Source of the DNA: Onthophagus taurus
Taxonomy: Eukaryota > Arthropoda > Insecta > Coleoptera > Scarabaeidae
DNA length: 64,000 bases
NCBI RefSeq assembly: GCF_036711975.1
Contig: NC_091975.1
Span: forward strand, 312,501 to 376,500
Reading direction: 5' to 3'
Shown: one piece after another, positions 38,353 to 51,800 of the stretch
How the letters are laid out: each line of letters starts with the position of its first letter
Position numbering within the stretch: position 1 is the first letter of the stretch
The notes under the pieces: model-generated
What the model saw: the letters and a program-made list of their open reading frames with translations, nothing else
The model's database searches: none
What the model was told of the DNA's origin: nothing
Program-made: the position numbers and the translations under genes

Positions 38353-39830
38353 CGCGCCATCTGTATTAATATTAAAATCTAAACCAAATTAAGCCCCAAA
38401 TATTGAAATATTTAAAAGTTTTTTTTTAGTTTCGAAATTAAAAAATCAATAAAGTTAGAAATAGTTGATTCAATTGTCCGCAAGATGGTAGTAGTTGAAC
38501 GGGAAAAAATTATGGTTACCGGCGCCATCTATCGGTAGATTTTAAGATTTTAATGAATTTCTTATTACAATATTTGAAAGTCAATTTTTTGGAACGTTAT
38601 CGTCGCATAAATGAATAATTATTATTCAGAGAAGTTTCCGTGTCATTAAGACAAATATTTGCGGGATATAAACGGGGTCGAACTTCCTCGTTTCCCATCG
38701 GGACCGTAAATATTCATAGTTTAAGGACGACGTGCTTTTGAATATAAAACAGGTAATCGCTTTTAAATAAAACCTCGTCGAGTTAACTTTGCTTAAAAAG
38801 ATGTATAAAGCGTTATTATTTGATTACGATGTAAAAAGATTTTAATTTTAACGAAAAGAATTTTTAGATACGAGATGGCGCGAGTTGAATCATTTGAATT
38901 TCTTATGATATAAGAAAATATTTTGGGTGGGGCAGGGTGCGTTGACCTAATTCTTCGTCGTACATTCCAAAATTTTTAGAATCATTTTTATGCTTTTAAA
39001 TATTATTTTTTCACGCAAATTAAAAAAATTCGTAAATTAAAAAAAAAAAGGAATGAAAAATTTAATTTTGTAGTTTCCGATGTTATAATTTAACGCGAAA
39101 TATGGTAGATGGCGTTTGTGGGTGTTACGCCCAGAAATAGCACGTGTACTCGGTCTTTATTGCACATGCGTGAAGTCGTAAATTAAATTTTACGAGAACG
39201 ATATTTTTTTATGGGGAATAATTTTAATAAGTAAATCATATTGTTTAATTTCATCTAAAAAAATAAATTTAAAAATTGATTTCTACTTTATCGACAGTGA
39301 TTATTGTAATCGATAAATGTCATTTTTAATATGTAATAAGTGAAAAAGACTTTTATAACAATTAGTTATGTTTAGATGTTTAATTAATTATTTTTTTGCT
39401 ATTTTTAGGATACAGTATGGCCCAAGCACACCGGCACACCACAGGAAGAAGTCTTGTTTTGTCGATTCTCTGTCTCCATGCTATTTGTCTACAGGTTACA
39501 AGCGGTAAGTTTAATAATAAGATTTGAATTATTTTTAGATGGTATAATGATGTTAAATTGGGAATAATATGGGATCCTTACCAACGGAAATAACAGTATT
39601 AACATTTAATGTACCTCTGATTGCTTATTGACTATAGCCAGGTCACTGAATTGTTGTTAAATTTGTTTACAAGTTGATTTTGGAGATGATTGAGTTGGGG
39701 AGGGTTCCGTTCTTTTGATTAAGCAAAACAAGACTTTGTTTGGTACCCAACAACGAAACTTTTGGGAAAATTAGGGAAATTTATTTAAATGTATTCGGTA
39801 TACATATTTATTGTTGCGGTGTCGCCATCT
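38353..39830. promoter_or_regulatory. Cluster of AGATGGCG (CTCF-like) motifs around the sol1 start exon
   Basis: Five copies in 1.5 kb: CGCGCCATCT 38353-38362, GGCGCCATCT 38521-38530, AGATGGCGC 38873-38881, AGATGGCGT 39107-39115 and CGCCATCT 39823-39830. All fit the core AGRKGGCG found in animal CTCF motifs. They bracket the exon with the start codon (39417). Binding by CTCF is inference from the motif. Confidence 0.4.
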
Positions 39831-42800
39831 GTGGGTGTACATCAAAACGAAAGTTTAGTTGCAAATTAAGAAAGAAATCTCTCCGAAATCAAATTAAATG
39901 TGTGTCCAAGTTGAAAAATTGATCTAAATTGATTTTTTTAACCGTTGGTGTGAATGAATTTAAGTCCAAACGTTATCATCCACTATTTCTGTTTCCCTTA
40001 AAAAAGGTGAGCACTGTGAGTAGTATCCCAATCAATATTTCATCCCTTATTCCCCACCGCCCTTCGTCCCCACCCTTTTCGACATCGGACGAAGGGTTTT
40101 GTGGAGGGGATTCGGAGTTAAAGGGGGGCATCCGAAACTATGCCTCTCTAGAGTAATTCTCGCGGTGTACTAGGCTGTGAGCTTTTTTGATAAAAAGAAA
40201 ATCATGGTTGCGGTTGCGATATGTTGCATTCTCGTGTTATTAGCAGTTTTTATTGTGCTAATTATAGTGGTTGGACAAACTATTCGTAATCCAGAATCGG
40301 CGACGTAGGATTTAGTGTTGCTTTATTTTTGGAGGTGATGTGGTTTATGGCGGAAGGGAGAAAAGAAGCGTCTTAATGATGATAATCTGTTCGACAATAG
40401 ATTTTTGTACCTCGATGGGGAAATGTATATTTTCTTTTCGGATGGGGCGAAGAAAACGTAAAGGTGGGGGATGATAATGGTGGAATAAAATGGTCTGCAT
40501 CAGATCCGTTCCCGTTTTCCCAGTAGATTTCTAAGAAATACCCGAATTCGTAACGATTTCTACCACGTATTTTATATCTGTATACTGAAACCAAAACAAT
40601 TTTTTTAGATGAAAACGTCGATTATATTTGTGAATTATGTGAATAAAATTGCCAATAAAGTTGATATTTTGTAGTAAGATGTTTTTTGTTATTTCTTTAA
40701 TCAATTATTTCCAACCTTATTTTCATCCAACCTCAACTTAATTTAAAGATTAATTAATAATTAGTTACTTTTTCAAATTTGGATGGACAAGGTTTCGTTG
40801 AGTTAACTGGCTGAATCTTTCTAATTCTAGGTGTAATGTTAGTTTTAGTTTTACACTATCACTAGAACTAACACTAGACAGAGAACTAGAAACATTCGGA
40901 TTTAGCCGCACGTCTTTCAAGACGGCTAAACCCGAATGATTCTAGTTCTAGGTCTTGTGTTAGTTCTAGTGATAATGCTAGTGTAAAACTAGAAGTAACA
41001 CTAGACCTAGAGACCTCTTTGGTCTCTTCTTATCCTATCTCTGCTTCTCGCTCTTCCGCCTCCCTGTCCCTCTTCCTTGAGTCCTCCGTTCCAGACTTCG
41101 TCTCCATATCCCTTGCTTGTCTTTCCATTGTGTCCCACACAATGTGGTCTAAATTCGAAAAAACCCGAACAAAAATATTTTAACGCAGTTTGGGTTGAGA
41201 TAATTTTTTGAAACTTGGTATATGGCTATAGGACTATATGCTAAAGACTTTGTGAACTTTTGGATCAAATATGGCAACCGGAAGTACTAATTTACTCATA
41301 TAATTTAGGTCCTTAGAATTGGATAAATACAAAATTTTATACAACGCTATTAAATCGTGAAGGATAGCTAAATACAAAATTGTTTAAACTAAATTGGTTA
41401 TATAGTTTACTTCGATGTAAAGTTTCTATAAATAAATCTTTAACTACAGAGTGTCTCACATATCTGGTTCGTTAGAACTTTTTCAGGTTCCACTATTCCT
41501 ACAATTTTGAAATTTTGGTAGCATGGGTTGTTAATTCGGAACTTTCAATCTAAAATATTTTCAAGATGGCTGCCACTTCCGGTCTACCGAAGTAGACCAT
41601 AACTTCGTTATTTTAAATGGAATGCTATAGTTTTTATTACACCATTTGATTGTACAGGGTGGGCAAATTTGGGTGTTATTATAGGCTATCTCAGAAACTA
41701 TAAGAGATACGAAAAAAGGAGGTGCCATGTCCCGATTTCTTTTTTCGAGACTAACCCAATCCCGCAAACACCAAACCTCTATCTTCTTTTGTTTTTAAGT
41801 TATAGCCAAAAAGTCAAATTCTCGTGATTTCAAAAAATGCTCATATTTCGTTTATTTTTGAAATTAGAGAAATGAGGTTGATACGTTCTTAAGACACTTA
41901 TTTAAGTAGAATATACTGCCGTTGAAAAATTTTAAAAATATTTGATGATTTTTGAGATACAACACAAAGTTGTATTTTTTTAAATACAAACTATACTTGA
42001 TTATGATGTTAATGAAAAGAGCATATTTTTAGCTTTCCAATGATGTATCGCATGTATGGTGCATTTGCGGAAAATAAGCGTTAATTTTAAATTCCAAAAT
42101 AGTAAGCGCTAATGTTCAAAATTTTGATTATAGTAGGCCGGTTCGGACAGTAATTACTACCTAATTGCTGTTGGTTTTGCATGAATATGACAAAAAGTTG
42201 GTCTTGTACCATTAAGCTAAGTGTCCACTTGCGAGAAATGCTATCGAGAGTATATTTTCTGGTACACGCATCTGAGAGTAACTATCAGAGAGTCCCCACA
42301 AACTTTCGGAGAGTAAACACGTTAAGATTTGTACTCAAATGGACACGCACAATTTATCTATCGTGAGAGTAACTGTCAAAAACCGAACACGGTTCGAATG
42401 TTGCTGCGAGTAGCTGCTAGTTTTTTCAATATAACACGTTTAAAGATAACACCTAAAAGAAAATAGTACCAAGAAGAAATATTTCAATTAATTGAAGTGT
42501 ATGAAGAAAATTCAATTCTTTGGAATATCACATCTAATGAACATAGAAATCGGGAAGCAAAGGATGCAATTTTAACAAGTATTGGACGGAAATTTAAACG
42601 GGATTTGTACCATTAGTAATAGTAACTTCTGACAACATAATTTGGTGTTCTGACAGTAAAATTAAGTCTTTTGCTAAAAGTATTTGATTTTTAGTAGTAG
42701 TGTGTAGTCTTCTGTAAGAAGGATGTGCTTCATTTGCAATATCTAGTTTTTCACTAGCTATACTTAGTCTTTTGCCAGCAATATCTAGTCTTTTGCAGCA

Positions 42801-45800
42801 ATATCTAGTCTTCTACCAACAGTATTTCGTCTTCTGGTAGTAGGGTGCAGTCTTCTGTAAGAAGAATCTACTTCATTTGCAATATCTAGTCTTTCATTAC
42901 TAGTACTTAGTCTTCTGCCAGCAATATCTAGTCTCTTTCAGCAATTGAGGCGTTTAAGTTTATATTTTCTAATAATTTTCCAAAATACTGCCAAGCCACT
43001 ATTAAGCTATCACGTGTACGACAATAAACTTATAGTTTGCATTTATAAGTGCCATTAAAGCAATCGAGTTCACTTTTTTGTGAATCCAGTATGCCAAATA
43101 ACTAACAATTTGACAACGAATGTTGATATTTGTTGACACCCAGCTCTAATCTACGCCAAATCCATGATTTGGCACCCAACAGCTTCTTTTTATTTTTTTT
43201 TGAAATTTTATACAACGCTATTGCACTTGCAATTTTGTTTACATCCAAGTTTACAAACACCAATGAAAGAAAATAAATTTTACTTTCCATAACACGGACA
43301 CATTTCACTAGTGGACACGGTCCTGAGAGAACTGTCTGAGAGAAAGCTCTCAGAAGTTTTATAGAAGCTCTCGGAAAGCTAAAACAGTCTCAAGTGGACA
43401 CAGAGTTGAGAGTAGATATCGAGAGTTACTCTCAGAAGTTTCTCTCAAGTGGACACCTAGCTTTATGCAGGATAAAGTTGGTTTTGTACCAACGAATAAA
43501 AACTTTGAATAGTTGATTTAAATTTCTCAGTGTCTTATCCCTGACTTTGTTCACCAATAAAAATGATTTAGGCCCACTTTTACCACCTCTTGATAAATTT
43601 ATCCGATAGATAAATCCAGCTGTTAACCAATGAGAGCGTTTAAAACCGCCGTAACCATGGCAACTATCCTCTAGATAGTTTATCAGGAGGATGGTAAAAG
43701 TGGGCCTTAGTAGATAATGTTTGTTTATTAAAAATACAAGAAACGTATTAATAAATGAATTAAATATGAACAACAACTCCAGGAACTAAACAGTCACAGA
43801 CTGTGTCATCTAAATTTACTAACTAAACTTACTGGTTGTAAGGTTAGAAGTTAGAACAGTTGGGTATTAATGAATGTAATCTTCGGTAGTATAGAGGAGG
43901 ATTAGGGATCATAAACTGAGCAGCGGACTTTCCATTGAAACGATGTTTATATGGGATATGGAGCCTTATCTATCATTTTTTAATTTTATCGCTTTATGTA
44001 TTTAAAAATAACGAGGAATTTTTAAGCGGGAAACTCGTTTCGAAAAATTCATGAATGAAAATGATCAGTAAACTCACGTTACTATAGTAACTAAGTGGCA
44101 TTTAATGTTTTCCTCGCCTACTATAATTAAAATTTTGAATATTAATCTTTAATATTTTAGAATTAAAAAATAACGCTTATTTTCCCCAAATACACCATGC
44201 GTGCAATACATCATTGAAAAGCTAAAAATATGCTCTTTTCAGTAACACCATAATCTACTATAGTTTGTATTTAAAAAAATACAACTTTGTGTTGTATCTC
44301 AAAAATCATCAAGTATTTTTAAAATTTTTCTACGGCAGTATATTCTACTTAAAAAAGTGTCTTAAGAACGTATCAACCTCATTCTTCTAATTTCAAAAAT
44401 AAACGAAATATGAGCATTTTTTGAAATCACGAAAATTTGACTTTTTGGCTATAACTAAAAAACAAAAGAAGATAGAGGTTTGGTGTTTGCGGGATTGGGT
44501 TAGTCTCGAAAAAAGAGACCGGGACATGGCACCTACTTTTTTCGTATCTCTTATAGTTTCTGAGATAGCCTATAATAACACCCAAATTTGCCCACCCTGT
44601 ACGTAAAAAATAGGTCAACTTTGATAAAAGTTATTGGTACCTAGCGTTTTTTGTTTTCGAGTTATTTTGGTTCTAAACTTTTTTTGGTAAATTTCACCAT
44701 GCTCTTTAAAACCCCATATCACAGCCAACGTTCATTCAAAAAAGGTCTAAATTGGTACGATTATTCTTCAAGTGCTGTCAAGTAGATTGTCATTTGTTGT
44801 ATCGGAGTATCTTATACAGGGTGGTCAAAAATTGAGTTATTGTTTCTCCATTTTCAATGGCGAGAAAGTAGAAAATTTTAAATGGAACGAACCATGCTTT
44901 TTTAGCCTATCAGAAATGGACTTTAATTCTCTATAAATTATCTACGTTGCTTAACAATATGTGTTTCTTCTTGTTCTGTTTCAGACCATTCTTCGTCATC
45001 TTCATCTTCGTTGCATCCTGCCTCATATAGCTCTTGTTCTGATTCTTGTTCTTCGTCATATTCATCTTCTTCTTAGCGATCTTTTTCTTCTTCCTGGTCT
45101 TCTACATTGTCTATTATAAGTAATCTTTTAGTCTCCATATTCATCTTTTTATGTTTTCTAGAAATGTGCTGTTGAAAATTACTTATAAATGGATCTGAGC
45201 TGAGTAGCAGTTTTTTAAATAGATCTTCATTCGTATCCAGTGTACTACATTTCCTTGTGTGGCTCTCTCTAAATTTTCAGATTTTTTGTTATTAGCTTCT
45301 TGCGCCTCTTCCGACAACTCTCCAATAGGTAGTAGAGGTTCTTTAATGACTGCAGATCCATGTATCAAAATTTTATGAACGCTGGTTGGCATATAGTACC
45401 AACCATAAAATGGACGTACTTTTCGGCAGTTTTGAAACAGTATTTATCAAATTCATTGCAATTAATATTGTACCCACTGTTTAATGAAATCTCTGATGAT
45501 AATTTAGTAAAAGTACGTATGAACCAGTCACCTTCAAGTTTTGCCGTGCGTTTTTTAAGAAAAGGTTTGACGTTTCGGATGTCATGTTGCAACCTTCTTC
45601 AGAAACACTTCGAAGCAGTTTAGTTAGTTAAGAGTTAGTAGCAGTTTTAGTTCTAATTTTAGTTCAATTAACTCTGGCCGTGAAAACCTTCGTACTTATA
45701 AAAAAAGTAGATATTTCGAGTGTTCCAGTTTTTTGCCGCACTGTATCTAACAACTACTTCCGGTTGTTAGATATGCCTGAAACTTTAAGTCTGGTATTCT

Positions 45801-48800
45801 ATTATTGTTATGCAAGTTTACACCAAATATATGAGATTTATCTTTTAAGAAAAAGAATATAAGCATTTTATATGAAAACGGTCAAATAACACACTCAGTC
45901 ACTGATCATCTTTGATCGTTAATATCTTGGTAAGGAGCAACTTAAAGCAAGATGTGGTTATCATGTTATATAGAGCACATATCAACGAATAAGAATATTC
46001 TAGCGACAAAAGTTCTTCTTGCGTCTTCTGCGAGATATATATGTTAAAACATTTGGTTGTAACTTCAAGTAGGTGTTAATTAGCTTTAAAAGAAGTGCTT
46101 ATTACGTATTTCTGCAAAAATATTTTAAAAATTAGAAAAGTGCCAAATGAAGACCTTTCTATACTGTTCAAGATAGCAACAACGCATTGTCTTGGAAAAG
46201 TGGAACACAATATATTTTCTTCATCTAAAGTTGTAGTATTTTATGATATTTAATACACAAGAATTGTAGTACTGTTTCATTGCGTACAGTTGGCACTAGA
46301 AAGTACATAAGACTTTATTCCTTTCACCTCTCAGTCTATTAGGACCTAAAGCACATGTAACATGTAAAAAAAAAACGAAAAAAAAATTTCGTCTTCATAT
46401 TCTCTCTTTCCATTTCCTTAACTCCGTCCCTTACCGCTTTTTTCATCCCCATAACTTGAGCTCTCGTTTTTTAGTTGTTATTCAGCATTATTTATTAATC
46501 TGTTATATCGAGATTTTTCTACATTGTATTTATCGAATACTGGATCTGAACGACATCTAGTAATGTAAGATTAAATTATACATAATCAAAGAGAAGATAT
46601 GAGGTTTAAGACGAGATAGGTTTTAACCCTTTGTGTCCCAAGAAGTCAAACATTTTGAAACTTTGTGACAGAATTAAAACGCTATCAAAATGCACTCAGT
46701 AAAGGCCTTTGGAATAAAATTTTAGCAAAATATGCAATCTCCCTATTTTAGCATAGTCTAAGTGTCAAAAAAAATGCTAATTCAAAAATTCCTGAAAAGC
46801 GTGTTTATTGAAATTAAGAAATAAAACTTATTTTAAATTGAAGCTTAAAGCTTTCTGTTTAAATCGATGTATAACAATCGATAGGTTGAATTAGAAAAAT
46901 ATTGAGAAAAAGATTGTTAACTAACATTTTCGTATAACCTAAAAGTGTCAAAAAAAGATGCTAATTTAAAAATTCCTGGAAGCCGTATTTATTGAAATTA
47001 AAGAATGAGACTTATTCTAAATTAAAGCTCAAAGCTTTCTTTTTAAAATGATGTATAATAATTGTTGGGTTGGATTGGAAAAATATTGACAAAAAACATG
47101 TTGAAACAAAACTTACATTTTCGTATAACCTAAGAGTGTCAAAAAAGATGCTAATTTAAAAATTCCTGGAAGCCGTATTTATTGAAATTAAGGAATGAGA
47201 CTTATTCTATATTAAAGCCCAAAGCTTTCTTTTTAAAGTGATGTATAATAATTGTTGGGTTGGATTGGAAAAATATTGACAAAAAACATGTTGAAACAAA
47301 ACTTACATTTTCGTATAACCTAAGAGTGTCAAAAAAGATGCTAATTTAAAAATTCCTGGAAGCCGTATTTATTGAAATTAAAGAATGAAACTTATTCTAA
47401 ATTAAAGCTCAAAGCTTTCTTTTTAAAATGATGTATAATAATTGTTGGGTTGGATTGGAAAAATATTGACAAAAAACATGTTGAAACAAAACTTACATTT
47501 TCGTATAACCTAAGAGTGCCAAAAAAGATACTAATTTAAAAATTCCTGGACGCCGTATTTATTAAAATTAAGGAATGAGACTTATTCTATATTAAAGCTC
47601 AAAGCTTTCTCTTTAAAATGATGTATAATAATTGTTGGGTTGGATTGGAAAAATATAGAGAAAAAAAAAAGTTGAAATAAAACTTACATTTTCGTATAAC
47701 CTAAGAGTGTCAAAAAAGATGCTAATTTAAAAATTCCTGGAAGCCGTATTTATTGAAATTAAGGAATGAGACTTATTCTATATTAAAGCTCAAAGCTTTC
47801 TCTTTAAAATGATGTATAATAATTGTTGGGTTGGATTGGAAAAATATTAAAAAAAAACATGTTGAAACAGAACTAACATTTTCGTATAACCTAAATGTGT
47901 CAAAAAAGACGCTAATTTAAAAATTCCTGGAAGCCGTATTTATTGAAATTAAGGAATGAGACTTATTCTATATTAAAGCTCAAAGCTTTCTTTTTAAAAT
48001 GATGTATAATAATTGTTGGGTTGGATTGGAAAAATATTGACAAAAAACATGTTGAAACAAAACTTACATTTTTGTATAACCTAAGAGTGTCAAAAAAGAT
48101 GCTAATTTAAAAATTCCTGGAAGCCGTATTTATTGAAATTAAAGAATGAAACTTATTCTAAATTAAAGCTCAAAGCTTTCTTTTTAAAATGATGTATAAT
48201 AATTGTTGGGTTGGATTGGAAAAATATTGACAAAAAACATGTTGAAACAAAACTTACATTTTCGTATAACCTAAAAGTGCCAAAAAAGATACTAATTTAA
48301 AAATTCCTGGAAGCCGTATTTATTGAAATTAAGGAATGAGACTTATTCTATATTAAAGCTCAAAGCTTTCTTTTTAAAATGATGTATAATAATTGTTGGG
48401 TTGGATTGGAAAAATATTGACAAAAAACATGTTGAAACAAAACTTACATTTTCGTATAATCTAAGAGTGCCAAAAAAGATACTAATTTAAAAATTCCTGG
48501 ACGCCGTATTTATTGAAATTAAGGAAAGAGACTTATTCTATATTAAAGCTCAAAGCTTTCTTTTTAAAATGATGTATAATAATTGTTGGGTTGGATTGGA
48601 AAAATATAGAGAAAAAAAAAAGTTGAAATAAAACTTACATTTTCGTATAACCTAAGAGTATCAAAAAAGATGCTAATTTAAAAATTCCTGGAAGCCGTAT
48701 TTATTGAAATTAAAGAATGAAACTTATTCTAAATTAAAGCTCAAAGCTTTCTTTTTAAAATGATGTATAATAATTGTTGGGTTGGATTGGAAAAATATTA

Positions 48801-51800
48801 AGAAAAAAAAATGTTGAAACAAAACTTACATTTAAAAGCGTCAAAAAAGATGCTAATTTAAAAATTCTTGGAAGCCATGTTTATTGAAATTAAGGAATAA
48901 GACTTATTTTAAATTTAAGCTCAATGTTTTGTTTTTAAAATGATCTGTAATAATCACACCTAATAACCATTTATACCTTTTTGAACAACAAAATTCAACA
49001 GCACCACTTTTCACTAAACTTCTAACCTCACATCTGGATGAATAAGTTTAAATATACCTAAAAACCTTACAGTGCGGATTGTGTCATTTTTTATACAGAT
49101 TCTTTCTTGTATAGTAGAAAGTACCGACAGCTCTAAATGCACCGAATATAGATAACTATAGTTTAAAATGAGTGTTTAAAATTACCGGTACTTTAAAGTA
49201 TCGTCGGGACACAAAGGGTTAAACGAAATGGATTTTAGATGAGTTTAATTTAAGAAATTAATTTTAAAAAATATTGTGTGATCCCAAAAATAAATAAAAC
49301 GTGACTTCCTGGTAAACACAAAAACCAATGTCGTCCTCCGTCTTCTAAGATTAGAAAGGTGTTGTCGGATTTATAATCGTTTACAATCCGTCATCGCATA
49401 AAACTTGTAATAACATCTTCGAGGAAATTTTCGAAATTGAAACTGTTCTATTAATACTCATTAACTTAAAAATATGAATAATTTTTTTTAGAGTGCGATC
49501 AGACGTTTGTGAGCAGACCGGGAGGTCCTCAAAACGGTACGTTTAGCGCGCCAGAGTTCGTGAATCCCTGGAGTCATTCGCGCCAGTGTGTCTACACGTT
49601 TTTGGCCGGACCAGGACAAAGAGTCGAAGTGATTTTCACTAGTTTTGCACTAAGGGGCACTCCACCCGAGTAAGTAAAAAACTTTAATTTAACTTAATTA
49701 AAAAAAAACATTTAGAGAATTTTTTTTTATTGAAAACATCTTGTATTTGTGAAGTTAGCAGATAAATTTGGATGTACGAAAAAAGAAACTATAATAAACA
49801 ATTTACGAAAATACACCGGATTTAAATTTAAACAATTCCAGTGTTGGAAAATAAACTTTGGGGATTTCATGAAAACACTTTTAGAAAGATTTCTCAATTC
49901 TCGAAATGTTTATTTACGAAATCTTGTGATAAAGGAAGCATCGTGTAGTTAATTTTTTTCGTTCTACTGATACCGTTAAGTTCTACTGATTTGAGAATGA
50001 TGAGTGTTGATTATTTTTTGTACATAACGACTAAAAAATTAATGTACATATTATAACAAATTAATGTTGCACGTTGTTTTAAAAGTTGTTTGATTGAACC
50101 GTTCGTTTTTGTGTTGCTGCTTCAGTGGAGCTGCAGTTGGCGATCTCCCTGCGTGAGTACAATTTTATTTTTATTTCTTAATTTATTTCTTATAAACTAA
50201 AAATAATAATTCAATAAAATACAACTTTAAAATAATAAAACGAACATTAAAAAAAACATTTTGCTTTATCTGGCTTTTTCAGGTTCTTTTTTGTGGCTTT
50301 TGTGAATGTGTCTGTAAAAAATTAAATCTTTCATAACGATTAAAATTCAAACCTAACCCTTAATACAAATATAATAATTATTATTTGATTTAATAGTTGA
50401 TAAATTTTAATCGTTAATGAAAGTTTTTAGAAAGTAGCTTTATTTTTTTAATTAAATTTTCAACACAACTTCAGGTAAGAATCTTAGGTAAATTAACAAA
50501 TAAAAAACTATATTTGCTCGTTTTTCTTGATGTATTTGCACGTTGTCATTAAATATTTAATGAATAAAGAGTTACATCTTTATTAGACATTAGCTACCAT
50601 ATCTAATAATCTTCCAGAGATACGTGATAATCTTACAGTTGTTGAAAATGTCATCTTAGTTTGATTTTAAATCATTCTGATCTTTTCTCAAATCGGTGAA
50701 AAATCAAGCCGAGGTCGCTTGTGGTCGAGGCACTACATTATTACCATGTCCATACAAAAGTTAACCGGTTTTCCACGATTTCAAGAACAATCAAGCTGAG
50801 GTTGCTCGCGGCCGAGGCGCTACATTAACATGAAATTGGCATAAAATCTAAATAGTTGTCAAATATGCGTGATTTAATAATTAAGCCGAAGTCAAGACTA
50901 TCAACTTTCAATAACTCTGTATTCTCAATTTAATTTTAAAAGATCTACAAATGCAAATACGGCGCTACATTAATACAAAAACTAATAGGATTTCGAGGAT
51001 ACGAAGCTAAATTAGTCCGAGGGGCTACATCAAGTCTCAGCTGGATTAGTCGTGAAATCGTTGAAAATTAGTTATAATCTGTTTTTTATTTAAATCAATT
51101 GTCATTGCCAAATTTTTATAAAAAAAACGGCCTGTACCACCCTAGATACCATGTTCTATGACCACGCTTTATAATATTTTCCACTAAATAATAAGTAAGG
51201 TTGTGTATATTCTAAACGAAGTTGTCACTTTAAAGACGAAGCCACTAATCTCTCGTCACTTGGCTAATATCTACGTTTTGAAATTGAAATTGCCATAGAG
51301 AAACATAAAATTCCCGCTATCTCAGAAAGTTAGACGATAAGCTATAACGTTGACAACATCATTTAGTAGCTTGGATAATACCGCATCGCTTTTGTTTTGC
51401 GATATTTCTCATATCTGTCATAATAAGGGAGGGGGAGGCCAATGCATTTTCAAATGTTTACATTTTAATATCTCCTGGACCATTCAACCGATTTGAATAT
51501 TTTTGGTCTTGTTTGAAAGAGCATTTCATGCTCTTTTAAAAGATATTTTCAGTAAGACCGCTTGGTTTAAAACAAAAAAGCTAGAGGGCGTTATCTGCAG
51601 CGGTTACATATTTTTGTGATTTTTGAAAAAAAGTTAAATGGAACGGTACTATTTACTTCACAGACCGTTAATTATCATAAAATTTGCTAAATATTAGTGA
51701 AAACCGCATCTCGATATCTCCATCCATTCTCGAATTATAAAAGAATATGTTAAAAATTCGTATATCTTAATCAGATCAAGTTACCTTAGGAAACAAATAA

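Larger units (their letters stand above)
41655..44599. mobile_element. Long-terminal-inverted-repeat transposon with nested insertions
   Basis: The left end CAGGGTGGGCAAATTTGGGT is mirrored at the right end; the arms pair for about 490-500 bp (41655 to about 42150, and about 44108 to 44599). TA flanks both sides (41653-41654, 44600-44601). The interior contains a Harbinger-type element (42215-43462) and a small MITE (43571-43706), so the core itself is short. It is related to the foldback element at 11395-12766. A lone related end, ACAGGGTGGTCAAAAATTG, occurs at about 44817. Confidence 0.85.
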
